A model generated the notes under the pieces. It saw only the letters and a program-made list of their open reading frames with translations. It did no database searches and was not told the origin of the DNA. Shown piece by piece: positions 52,986 to 60,687 of a stretch of DNA of 64,000 bases. Source of the DNA: JACOND01 sp965202795 (GTDB lineage: Bacteria > Bdellovibrionota > Bdellovibrionia > Bdellovibrionales > UBA1609). The position numbers were made by a program, and so were the translations under genes. Each line of letters starts with the position of its first letter. Position 1 is the stretch's first letter. The DNA is taken from positions 1,984,001 through 2,048,000 of the forward strand of contig OZ241848.1 of NCBI GenBank assembly GCA_965202795.1, in the 5' to 3' direction.

Positions 52986-53705
52986 ATGAAAAGAACCAGC
53001 CCCCCTCATAAAAGAAAAGCCATACAAAAGCGGGACATTCAAATAGACATTTCAGAAAAAGACGGCTCTCTGTCTGTCCGCTTAAAAATTGAGAGCCTTT
53101 CAGAATATGATTTTCCCAAAGGGGCGAAAATTTTTCTTGAGGCTTACAATAAAATGGGCATAGATCATCTGGATTTTGGCGCTGCCGGGGATTTTCCAAA
53201 AGAGGGGCTCTCGCGGAGGCTGCCGTCTTTTGAAGCGGCGCGGAGGAGGGGGATAAAATTCCGGCTTAAGGCTGTTGATATGAAAACCTTCCGCATGCTG
53301 GGCCTTGCGGAGCGCCTGAAAGAGAGAAAGAGCGCGGATTCTCTGCTGGATTTGAAAAACGATGACAAAATAAGCTCAGTTTTTAAAATTTACTGGGAAG
53401 ATGACAGCCCCCTGCTGCTTGTCAATCAAAATCTGGCGGAAAATCTTGAAGACATTAAGCCCGCCATAGCGGAGGCCGCTTTCCGCGAGATACTGCTCTC
53501 GCTTTTATATGATGAGGGTATTTGTGAAAAAGAAGATATTGACAATCACAAGTGGATTCAGTTTGCCAAAAAATTCAAGCCAGCGGGCAGCCTGGCGGAT
53601 TTGAAGCCGGAGCAAAAAAGAGAGTGGCTGGAGGGCGCTGTGGAGAAATTCTCAAAGAAAAGCAAAATCATTCCCAAGCTGAAAAGAAAGCTGGAGAAAA
53701 GCTGA
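52986..53705 (+). CDS. Unknown protein, third gene of the ATPase operon
   Basis: The 239-residue product is not recognised. It starts with a basic tail, then a mixed alpha/beta part (LSVRLKIESLSEYDFPKGAK, IFLEAYNKMGIDHLDFGAAG) and a helical C-terminus (AFREILLSLLYDEGICEKED). It starts two bases after the ATPase stop and overlaps the next gene by one base, so it belongs to the same transcript and probably the same complex. Confidence 0.7.
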   Translation: MKRTSPPHKRKAIQKRDIQIDISEKDGSLSVRLKIESLSEYDFPKGAKIFLEAYNKMGIDHLDFGAAGDFPKEGLSRRLPSFEAARRRGIKFRLKAVDMKTFRMLGLAERLKERKSADSLLDLKNDDKISSVFKIYWEDDSPLLLVNQNLAENLEDIKPAIAEAAFREILLSLLYDEGICEKEDIDNHKWIQFAKKFKPAGSLADLKPEQKREWLEGAVEKFSKKSKIIPKLKRKLEKS

Positions 53706-54433
53706 TGAAAGGCGCGGAAGTGAGGCTTCGGGAGCTTGCCCCGAAGGGCATGGAAAAGCTGGAGCGGGATCTGGAAACTCTCCGCCGGGAGGACAAAGCT
53801 GATCCGTTTATAGACATAAACAGCTATGAGTCCAAAGAGATCGAGCATATCACTGTCAAAAAAGACAAGAGTTTTGAGAGCAAATTTTCTGCTGGAAAGT
53901 ATTTTTTGCATGTCTTCCCGGAGGATTTTAAGCCGTCCGCGGGGGTTTGGAGCTGGCTCTCTGTGTTTTACTTCAGGCAGCTGCTGAACAAAAACAGAAA
54001 AATCGGGGAGCTGCAGCGGCTGTTTATTTCTGAAAGCCGCGCGAGAAGCTATCCTTACCGGCATCTTTTAAAGGCGCCTTATGATATATGCCGGTTTTAC
54101 AAAGCCAGTTATAAAGCCAGCGAGGGTTTAAAGCTTATTGAATTTATTTTGCTGGACAGGGCAAACGCAAATGGCGAGTTTTACCGGCGAATTGCTGAAA
54201 ATCAGGACATTATAAGAAACCCCGGGTTTATAGAAACAGCCCAGAGTTTTTTTTATGATGAAAGAAAAAAATCCCTTAAAAAAAACCTGCCTTTAGGCGA
54301 CTCCATCCAGAGGCTGATAAAAGTCTGGAAGCAGTATGAAAGAAGCTTTGACATGTACCGAATGCCAAGCGGGGCGGCGATAAAAAAGCTGCTTGCGGAG
54401 CATGAGGAGTTTCAAAAGCTTATGCAAAAATAG
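53705..54433 (+). CDS. Unknown protein, last gene of the ATPase operon
   Basis: The 242-residue product has features of a mostly helical protein with many aromatic residues (SWLSVFYFRQLLNKNRKIGE, YDICRFYKASYKASEGLKLI, RRIAENQDIIRNPGFIETAQ). The family is not recognised. ATG 53705 overlaps the preceding stop. It faces the convergent DUF6941-like gene 33 bases beyond its stop. Confidence 0.68.
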   Translation: MKGAEVRLRELAPKGMEKLERDLETLRREDKADPFIDINSYESKEIEHITVKKDKSFESKFSAGKYFLHVFPEDFKPSAGVWSWLSVFYFRQLLNKNRKIGELQRLFISESRARSYPYRHLLKAPYDICRFYKASYKASEGLKLIEFILLDRANANGEFYRRIAENQDIIRNPGFIETAQSFFYDERKKSLKKNLPLGDSIQRLIKVWKQYERSFDMYRMPSGAAIKKLLAEHEEFQKLMQK

Positions 54434-54466
54434 AGGCTTGCGGGCGCTCCGGCTCAGCCCCGCGGC

Positions 54467-54859
54467 TTATGGCTCATAAACCGGCAGCGGAATGGATAAA
54501 TAGCTCTTTTTGTTTAATGAAATTTCTATCCAATAAACCCCAGGGGATTGAAAGTTAAAATTCATAACAGGAAGCGTAAAATGAAAAATGTCTGTTTTTG
54601 CTTTAAGGCTCATTGAAATTTCCTTAAAATTCTTTAAGGATTTAAGATCAGGATCAAGAATTTTGATATTAAACTCATGCTCTCCCAAACCGCAAATCCA
54701 TCTTAAAGAAATAATAAACTGTGGAAGCGTCATTGGCTTTTCAATGCCGCCAAATACTCCAATATAAACTGGTTTTTCCATCTGATCTTTAGCCACGGCG
54801 TCACATAAAACAGCATACTGAAGAGCCGGCTCTTTTTTGCTTTTTTCTTCATCACTCAT
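54467..54859 (-). CDS. DUF6941-like small beta protein
   Basis: The 130-residue product (QYAVLCDAVAKDQMEKPVYI, GVFGGIEKPMTLPQFIISLR, SPGVYWIEISLNKKSYLSIP) has the pattern of a beta-sandwich that I recall as DUF6941; function unknown. It overlaps the end of the Clp-fold protease gene by eight bases. Its base composition is clearly more AT-rich than the surrounding genome, suggesting transfer. Confidence 0.6.
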   Translation of the reverse strand: MSDEEKSKKEPALQYAVLCDAVAKDQMEKPVYIGVFGGIEKPMTLPQFIISLRWICGLGEHEFNIKILDPDLKSLKNFKEISMSLKAKTDIFHFTLPVMNFNFQSPGVYWIEISLNKKSYLSIPLPVYEP

Positions 54860-55838
54860 TGCGCCCCCTTGTTAAGTAAGCTTCATCCAGAGTCTCAATA
54901 ATTTTGATTATTTTTCCCTCTTTTATAGACTGCTCATAAATATAATGCATTTGCCACATACACTGCCAGACAGGATCAGAGCTGTCGAGAAGCGCAACAG
55001 CCCCCTCAAGAAGAGAAGACGCGGCTTTCCCATCAATCACAAAATCGTGTGTTTTATATTTTTCAACAAGTTTTTCTGCTATGACCGCAGCCTGCCTCTC
55101 TCCCAGCTTGTTTTTTTTTCTTAGGGTTAAAAGCTCTGCCCCATATTGCTTTGCGCTTTCAATTTCTCTTTCAAAATGGCCTAAAGTTATCAGATCCACT
55201 TTATCCATTAAAGGCACATAAAGAGGGGCTAATTTTTGATTGTTTTGAATTTCTTTTTTTATGTACTCCAGGGATTCCTTGAGAGCTAAAACAGGCGTAA
55301 GGGAGGAGCTGTTTTCCAGGCTTATTTGAGGATCAATAGGGCCCAGCTCTGAAGCCGGCCCCATAACAACCTCATCAGCGCCAAGAGACAGAATTGTTGC
55401 GGCGCTTTTAGCAAAATAGGGTATCAAAACAGAAAATTTGCTATTGCTGTAATCCTGGAAAAGCCGCGCGATTTTGTATGCGGGGTTAATAAGCCCGCCG
55501 CGGCTGAAAACATATAAGTCTAAGTTATCCTGTTTCCCTAAGCTGCTTACACAGTCAAAAATTGTTTCAAAATCTTTTGAAACAAGAGGGAGAGCGGAAT
55601 AATAAACAAGAACTTTTGATGATCTAAGCTCCTCAATTTTTTTTATGCGGCTTTTTCTGTCATACTCCAACTGGGCAAACATTTGATTTTGGGCGTCAGC
55701 CCTCATTCTGTCTAACCGAACCTTAAAAGGGCGGGATTTTGGATTCGGCGGGTTTTTTTTTGCCGGAGCGCTTTTTGAAATTTTCGGCAAAGCCAGCCTC
55801 TCCGGCTGATTTCTATGCCGCGGCTTTTGATCTGACAT
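54852..55838 (-). CDS. Clp-fold serine protease (SDH-type)
   Basis: The 328-residue product has a basic N-terminal tail and a ClpP/SppA-like fold: LDLYVFSRGGLINPAYKIAR (oxyanion loop), FAKSAATILSLGADEVVMGP (nucleophile serine after AK) and SELGPIDPQ. This matches proteins known as SDH (Ser-Asp-His) Clp-fold proteinases; no transmembrane segment is visible, so it should be cytoplasmic. AGAAAATC leads to ATG 55838. It forms a run with the small helical gene upstream and the DUF6941-like gene downstream. AT-rich composition sets it apart. Confidence 0.8.
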   Translation of the reverse strand: MSDQKPRHRNQPERLALPKISKSAPAKKNPPNPKSRPFKVRLDRMRADAQNQMFAQLEYDRKSRIKKIEELRSSKVLVYYSALPLVSKDFETIFDCVSSLGKQDNLDLYVFSRGGLINPAYKIARLFQDYSNSKFSVLIPYFAKSAATILSLGADEVVMGPASELGPIDPQISLENSSSLTPVLALKESLEYIKKEIQNNQKLAPLYVPLMDKVDLITLGHFEREIESAKQYGAELLTLRKKNKLGERQAAVIAEKLVEKYKTHDFVIDGKAASSLLEGAVALLDSSDPVWQCMWQMHYIYEQSIKEGKIIKIIETLDEAYLTRGRNE

Positions 55839-55853
55839 TATGATTTTCTCCAG

Positions 55854-56060
55854 TCAGTAATAAGTGATTTCCTCTCTTGAAATATATGGATTGTTTTTCA
55901 GCCCCTCTTCACAGGAGTCTGGCTGTTTGTTTTGGCTGTCCCGCCGCTTTTTTTCAGCCTCTCTCATCTGTCGGGAAATTCGCAGCATTTCCCTTGATAT
56001 TTCTATCAGCTCTATAGTCTCTTTGCTCCAGCCCTTTTCCATTTTATTTGTGTTTTTCAT
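55854..56060 (-). CDS. Small helical protein upstream of the Clp-fold protease
   Basis: From ATG 56060 (AAGGAGGGGG before it) the product has 68 residues, highly charged and helical (IELIEISREMLRISRQMREA, then EKKRRDSQNKQPDSCEEG), likely a short coiled coil. It is 15 bases ahead of the protease gene. It could be an adaptor or an antitoxin-like partner; nothing in the sequence decides this. Confidence 0.6.
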   Translation of the reverse strand: MKNTNKMEKGWSKETIELIEISREMLRISRQMREAEKKRRDSQNKQPDSCEEGLKNNPYISREEITYY

Positions 56061-56251
56061 AATCCCCCTCCTTTTTTTTTGACGACTCCTGTTTCCCAGC
56101 AAATCCTCCCCCTGTTTTCAGAGGGGCTTTGAAAAATATGCCCATTTGATTTAAGCTTTCAGGTTTTGTTTTTGTCTCAGCCTGTCTGCTCCCGGCTGCG
56201 GCGCTCTATTTTCAAATCATGCCTGTTTGCCCAAAAAGCCTCCTCCATCTT

Positions 56252-56692
56252 TCACAGGCTGCGGCAGCGCTTCATAGGATCATTTAAACCCCCCGCCGGC
56301 AGCCCGCTCAAGCCAGGCAAGCCTCCGGCCTCCAAAGTCTCTTTTGCCCCTGCAGCTGCCTTAGCCTCTTTCCCCTCCCGCCTCTTTGAAGGCCGGCGGG
56401 GGCTTTTTTTTCGGCCTTTGCGCTCTTTTTTGCCTTTTGGCTTTTCAGCTGTTTTTTTGGGAGCCTCAAGGCCGGGAGGGGAGAGCTGGGCATTGGATTC
56501 CCTCAGGGATTCCTTCTCCAGCCTGTTGATACCCCCCCCTTTCTCTTCCAGAAAACCTTCAAGCGCGGCCATTATATTGCCGGAGCCTGCGCGGGGAACA
56601 GCCTGTTGCCGGGTTTTCAGGCTTTCGCGCCGGGGCCTGGCGGTTAGGAGGGCGGCCCTGCCGCCGATTTGGGGGCAAATTTTTTTGGACAT
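56252..56692 (-). CDS. Basic low-complexity protein with leaderless-type promoter
   Basis: The 146-residue product is Lys/Arg/Gly/Pro-rich (PKKTAEKPKGKKERKGRKKS, then PRRPSKRREGKEAKAAAGAK) with no recognised domain. A good promoter ends six bases before the ATG, giving a transcript that begins at about the start codon. That supports a real gene even though no ribosome site is present. Nucleic-acid binding is a guess from the charge. Confidence 0.5.
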   Translation of the reverse strand: MSKKICPQIGGRAALLTARPRRESLKTRQQAVPRAGSGNIMAALEGFLEEKGGGINRLEKESLRESNAQLSPPGLEAPKKTAEKPKGKKERKGRKKSPRRPSKRREGKEAKAAAGAKETLEAGGLPGLSGLPAGGLNDPMKRCRSL

Positions 56693-56937
56693 GGCTTTAG
56701 TTTACAGCATGAAAACGCCATGTCAAGAAAAACAAGCCAAAAATCCATAAAAAGGGGGGGTTGACAAAAAATCATTCATGACACGAGGCAGAAAACCCCA
56801 AAAAAAAAGCCTTGCGCCTTCCCAAAATGCCTGTTATTTTTTCCACAAGGAGTTTTTTTGCTTTAATAAAAAAAGAGGCCAAAAGGGGGGGGCGGCCGGC
56901 CGCGCCCCGCCGGCCCCAAATAAACTGAGAGTATGCA
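56693..56937. other. Gap between the basic protein and the FMN reductase
   Basis: Holds the promoter of the basic protein and, on the plus strand, TTGACA at 56760-56765 without a convincing -10. Contains AT- and G-rich runs; no gene seen. Confidence 0.4.
56699..56726 (-). promoter_or_regulatory. Promoter placing the start at the ATG of the basic protein
   Basis: On the minus strand TTGACA (56726-56721), 16-base spacer, TAAACT (56704-56699), then six bases and ATG 56692. The layout parallels the tadA promoter at 17305. Confidence 0.6.
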
Positions 56938-57492
56938 ATGAAGCTGATAATTTCCGCTACATCCCGCGAGGGCGCCCTGACTCTGCAGGTTGCCCATATT
57001 GTCAAAAGGCTCTATGATGAGCTGAAGGAGCCTTGCGGGATTTTGGATCTCAGAGATGTCCCTTTTTCTGAAATGGCAGCCAGCCCCTATACAAAAAGCG
57101 CCGCGGCCTCTCCCGCCCTAAAGCCCTTTACAGACCAGATTGCCGGGGCGGAGGCCTTGATCCTTGTGTGCCCGGAATACAACGGCGGCATTCCCGGCCT
57201 CATCAAGCATTTTATCGACCACTGGAGGCATCCCGATTCTTTTGTCTACAAGCCTGTCTGCCTGATTGGCCTGGGCGGCAAGTTTGGCGCCTTAAGGCCG
57301 GTGGAGCATCTTCAAAATGTGTTTTTATACCGCCTCAGCTTTGTCTTTCCCATAAGGGTTTTTATCCAAAATGTTCAAAATATCCTGCAGGACGGCGAGC
57401 TGAAAGATCAAAACATCAATGATTTGCTGCGGCAGCAGGCCAGAAACTTCAGCCGCTTTGTCCGCGCTCTTAAAACAGAGAGCTTTGATTGA
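56938..57492 (+). CDS. NADPH-dependent FMN reductase family protein
   Basis: The 184-residue flavodoxin-fold product starts KLIISATSREGALTLQVAHI and holds the family motif CPEYNGGIPGLIKHFIDHWR, with LIGLGGKFGALRPVEHL. Family members reduce FMN, quinones or azo dyes with NAD(P)H. Substrate cannot be read from the sequence. ATG 56938 has only a weak GAGAGT-like site before it. It stands alone. Confidence 0.85.
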   Translation: MKLIISATSREGALTLQVAHIVKRLYDELKEPCGILDLRDVPFSEMAASPYTKSAAASPALKPFTDQIAGAEALILVCPEYNGGIPGLIKHFIDHWRHPDSFVYKPVCLIGLGGKFGALRPVEHLQNVFLYRLSFVFPIRVFIQNVQNILQDGELKDQNINDLLRQQARNFSRFVRALKTESFD

Positions 57493-58120
57493 ATCTGAGG
57501 AGATGAAACCGGCCCCGCAGCTCAGGCTGCTGTCCGCCGGCGCTTAGTTTGCTGTCCGCCGGCGGCGGGGTTTTTGCCGGATTTTTGGAGGCGGCGGGGA
57601 GCTGGCTGCTGTCTGGAGGGCGGCGGGCTGCGGGCGGGGAAAGCGCCTCTGTGAAAAAGCCGCCGTTTCCGGCTTTTGGTTTTTCCGGCGCTGCGCTGGA
57701 CCTAAGGCCGCCAGCTGGTTTTATGTAACATAATAAAAGTTATCGGCGATTTGCGGCCTTGAGGGGGGGCGCCGGCTTGCGGGAAACCGCTGCCGTCAAA
57801 CCATTCCTGAGGGAAAAGCCCCTTCGCCTTGCGGCGGTTTTGGCGGCTCAGCCCGGGGGCTTGTTTGTCTGGACGGCCTCGCGGCCGTTCCCGCGCCGCC
57901 GCCGAGTGGCAGCTTTGTCCTGATGGCTGTTCCTGTTATGGCCGGCGCATGGCCGCCTGCCCGCCTGCCCGCTGAGCCAGCTTTCCCCCCGGCCCCAGCG
58001 CTGAATCTGCGCTTTCGCCTGGAGGCGGCGGTTTGCCCCAGGAGGCAGCCCGCCTGATCCTCCGCTGCGGCCTCAGCCGCCCGGCAGGGGGGCGCCGCTC
58101 TTTTTTTTCGCTTTTTTTAG
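57493..58120. other. GC-rich gap with dispersed element, upstream of first Rpn gene
   Basis: No gene is seen. At 57861-57921 is a full dispersed element (TTTGTCTGGACGGCCTCGCG ... AGCTTTGTCC). The segment 58050-58118 (CCGCTGCGGCCTCAGC ... T runs) recurs at 62755-62822 before the second Rpn gene, so the copied unit includes the upstream region. Confidence 0.6.
57861..57921. repeat. Full-length dispersed palindromic element
   Basis: TTGTTTGTCTGGACGGCCTC, core GGCCTCGCGGCCGTTCC, second hairpin CGCCGCCGAGTGGCAGC, closing arm TTTGTCC. It is nearly identical to 59301-59362; together they flank the first Rpn gene. Confidence 0.85.
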
Positions 58121-58148
58121 TTGACTCCCCGCTCAAAAGCGGTATCTT
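58121..58148 (+). promoter_or_regulatory. Rpn promoter with dyad in the spacer
   Basis: TTGACT (58121-58126), 16-base spacer, TATCTT (58143-58148). The spacer contains CCGCT-CAAA-AGCGG, a perfect dyad. The same arrangement precedes the second Rpn gene. Confidence 0.6.
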
Positions 58149-58218
58149 TATATGGAGGGGCAAAATTTCCGCTGATTTGCCAAGAATCCCCCCCCACCAA
58201 GACCACAGGAGGATTTTT

Positions 58219-59268
58219 ATGACAAAAACAACAGCCAGCAAGCTCAAACGGAGCGGCCGCGAGGCCGGCCCAACAACCAAGCCCTCCGGCGGGCATCACG
58301 ATGTTTTTTTTAAGGCCTGCTATTCCATTCCCGAATTTGCCTTTGAGCTGTTTAAAATGGGTTTTTCCAAAAAAGAGCTGGACGCCTTTGACTGGAGCCG
58401 GCTCAGGGCTGAGAAAGACACTTTTAATGATCCAGGCGCTCATGGCGCAAGGGCGGATGTGGTTTTTTCCGTCCCGCTTAAGAGAAATCCCAAAAGGAAA
58501 GCCAAGATTTTTCTGCTTTTAGAGCATAAATCCCGCTTCACCCGCTGGATTTATTGTCAGATTCTCAAATACAAAACTCTTATTATAAGCGAGAGCCTGG
58601 AAAAAGGCGATGAGGACTGCCTTGTGATCGCTGTTTTGCTTTATAACGGTGAGGAGCCTTGGCGCTGGCCAAAATCCCTTAAAGAGGGCCTTTGGGGCCG
58701 GATTTTGCCTGAAATCCCTTCCTCTTTGGAAAAAGACGCGCTAAACTATGGGATAAGGGTGGTTGATGTCAGCTCTCCCGCCGCGAGGAAAGCGATTGCC
58801 GACAGGAGTTTTAAGAGCCGGGGTTTTTTGAGCGCTTTGAAGGAGGCCAGGTCTTTAAAGCCGGAGGAGGGGGAGCTGAGGGAGGCGATTTCGCTGTTTG
58901 ACAACTGGACTGGAGACCGGGAGGATTTGGCTCTGAATGTGGGGAGTTATTTTTGGTCTTCCATTCCAGGGATGACAAAGGAGTTATGGGAGAAGCTGGA
59001 GCGGGATGCGGTCAGAAGGGGCATTTTTTCAAAAGGAGGGAGCATGAACATAAGAGAATATCTTAAAGAGGAAGGCCGGCATGAAGGCCATAAAGATGTT
59101 GCTTTAAATATGCTGCGGAAAAAGTTTGACATTTCAGTCATCTCAGAAGCGACTGGCCTGCCTGAAGCCGAGATCGTCAAGTTCAAAAACGGCGAGATCA
59201 AAAGCGCTCCGCCAGCGGGCGATCAAAGTCAAGCGAAAGCGAGCGATCAGAACGGCAGGGCTGAATAA
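58219..59268 (+). CDS. Rpn-family PD-(D/E)XK nuclease, copy 1
   Basis: Rpn (YhgA-like) proteins are recombination-promoting nucleases or transposase relatives. The 349-residue product has the nuclease signature D80 in ARADVVFSVPL and E102/K104 in LLLEHKSR, the helix DNWTGDREDLALNVGSYFWS, and a C-terminal Glu/Gly/His repeat (EEGRHEGHK) then a GLPEAEIVKFK helix. A fragment of the dispersed element forms residues about 11-22. AGGAGG precedes ATG 58219. The C-terminal two thirds are nearly identical to the gene at 62915. Full-length dispersed elements flank it. Confidence 0.85.
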   Translation: MTKTTASKLKRSGREAGPTTKPSGGHHDVFFKACYSIPEFAFELFKMGFSKKELDAFDWSRLRAEKDTFNDPGAHGARADVVFSVPLKRNPKRKAKIFLLLEHKSRFTRWIYCQILKYKTLIISESLEKGDEDCLVIAVLLYNGEEPWRWPKSLKEGLWGRILPEIPSSLEKDALNYGIRVVDVSSPAARKAIADRSFKSRGFLSALKEARSLKPEEGELREAISLFDNWTGDREDLALNVGSYFWSSIPGMTKELWEKLERDAVRRGIFSKGGSMNIREYLKEEGRHEGHKDVALNMLRKKFDISVISEATGLPEAEIVKFKNGEIKSAPPAGDQSQAKASDQNGRAE

Positions 59269-59607
59269 GCCGCGGCTGTTTGTTTGGGCCGGCCCCCTGC
59301 CTGTTTGTCTGGACGGCCTCGCGGCCGTTTCCGCGCCGCCGCCGAGCGGCGGCTTTGTCCAGAGGAGGCAGGCTCAGCTAGGAGCAAAAAAGCGGTTCAG
59401 CGCTGGGATCTGTTTTGGATGGCTGGCCTTGCGGCGGTTTTGGCGGCTGAGCCGCCGGGGAGGCTTGTTTATTGAGCCGGCGGCGCGGACGGCCGCCCCC
59501 CGCCGCCAGTCTCAGCGCTGAGACAGGGAGAGAGGGCGGAACAGCTTAAAAAATTCCCCTGCCCTCTTTTTTCTCAAAAAGCCCAAACTGCCAGCCGCCG
59601 GCCGCTT
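59269..59607. other. Gap after Rpn copy 1 with dispersed element
   Basis: No gene is seen. It contains the element at 59301-59362 and a degenerate one near 59405-59500 (GGCCTTGCGGCGGTTTTGGC). Confidence 0.55.
59301..59362. repeat. Full-length dispersed palindromic element
   Basis: CTGTTTGTCTGGACGGCCTC, core GGCCTCGCGGCCGTTTCC, CGCCGCCGAGCGGCGGC, TTTGTCCAG. Outer arms TCTGGAC and GTCCAG pair. Near-identical to 57861-57921. Confidence 0.85.
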
Positions 59608-60669
59608 TTATGCGGCAGCGGACGGAGGCTTTTTTGCGGCAAAATCCTTAAGGGTGATCCATTTGCCATCGCTGTTTTGGAGGGTCCAAAAAGTCCAGCC
59701 GCCTTCGCTTATTTTTCCTGAAGCGGCTTTTGCCGCTCCTGAAGGAGAGAAATATTTTTTGCCATGGCATTCAATTTCCCCTGAAGGGAGCAGCATGGCA
59801 TGAACAACTTTTCCGGATCTTTTATATTCCTTTTTTAAGGCCGCCGGAAGGCTGACAAGCCCTTTTAAAGATGGCCTTTTTCGGGGCTTTTTTTCCATAG
59901 CCTGTTCTTGTGAAACAGTTTTTTTCAAACCTTTGCCCTGCAGCTGAATCCGGCTTGTTTTCTTTTTAGCGGATTTGCCGGGCTTCCTGAACTGTCTGCG
60001 AGCTTTATCTATTCTCTTCATTTCTTTTTTTATTCTGCACTCCATTTTTGTGTCTTTTGCCAAGACTGGCGGTTTGTTTTTGTTTCCCTTAGGATCTGAT
60101 ACAGATAATATTACAGCCTCCAGATCCCGCGCAGTCTCTTCCGTTCTCGTAAAATAAATAGAGAAATAATCCCATTTCCCAGAATGCCCGCTGCTTTTTA
60201 GATGCTGCCGTAATCGGTTCCTTAAATCAGAGGCGCGGCCCACATAATATAATCTGCCTTTTTTATCATAAAGAGCATAAATGCCATGTTTGCTCTTGAA
60301 CTCGTCTTTTCTGATATTTTTATATTCATCTTTAAATATCTCAGCAGGACAGCCTTCAAGTTTGCCGATCAGCAGTTTTTTCATAACGGGCCTCCTTCCG
60401 GGATTTCCGGGGTTTTTTGGTTTTACAGGCTTTTTTGCCTCTTTGAATTGATTGTTGAGAGAAAAAACAGAGGGAGCTGTTTGCATAAAGCGGGAGCTTT
60501 CTTTTTTGGAATTTATATCTCGGTAAAGCGCTGAGCTCATTGTCAAATGAGGGGTCAGGCCTTTTAGGCGGAGCCATCCCTTTTGCGCGGCGATTTGAAT
60601 GATTTCCCGGCTGTGCAGGGGCCTTTTCATCAGTTTTAAAGCCTCATAAGCGCTGTCTTTATAATTCAT
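59608..60669 (-). CDS. HARE-HTH, GIY-YIG and RAMA-like domain protein
   Basis: From ATG 60669 the product has 353 residues in three parts. Residues 1-75 form a HARE-type winged helix (KDSAYEALKLMKRPLHSREI, ending FMQTAPSVFSL). Residues about 128-175 form a GIY-YIG nuclease (GIYALYDKKGRLYYVGRASD, with R150-R154 following). The last 80 (LVSLPAALKKEYKRSGKVVH, KKYFSPSGAAKAASGKISEG) look like a RAMA domain. HARE-HTH and RAMA are proposed readers of modified DNA and chromatin-associated, so a nuclease guided to modified DNA is plausible. The linker is Lys-rich. The start at 60669 replaces an in-frame TTG 60696. Confidence 0.75.
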   Translation of the reverse strand: MNYKDSAYEALKLMKRPLHSREIIQIAAQKGWLRLKGLTPHLTMSSALYRDINSKKESSRFMQTAPSVFSLNNQFKEAKKPVKPKNPGNPGRRPVMKKLLIGKLEGCPAEIFKDEYKNIRKDEFKSKHGIYALYDKKGRLYYVGRASDLRNRLRQHLKSSGHSGKWDYFSIYFTRTEETARDLEAVILSVSDPKGNKNKPPVLAKDTKMECRIKKEMKRIDKARRQFRKPGKSAKKKTSRIQLQGKGLKKTVSQEQAMEKKPRKRPSLKGLVSLPAALKKEYKRSGKVVHAMLLPSGEIECHGKKYFSPSGAAKAASGKISEGGWTFWTLQNSDGKWITLKDFAAKKPPSAAA

Positions 60670-60687
60670 GATGATCTGCGTCCTCCA

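Noticed and set aside
50235..56060. Prophage remnant
   Set aside because: No integrase, capsid, terminase or phage repressor gene is present on either side.
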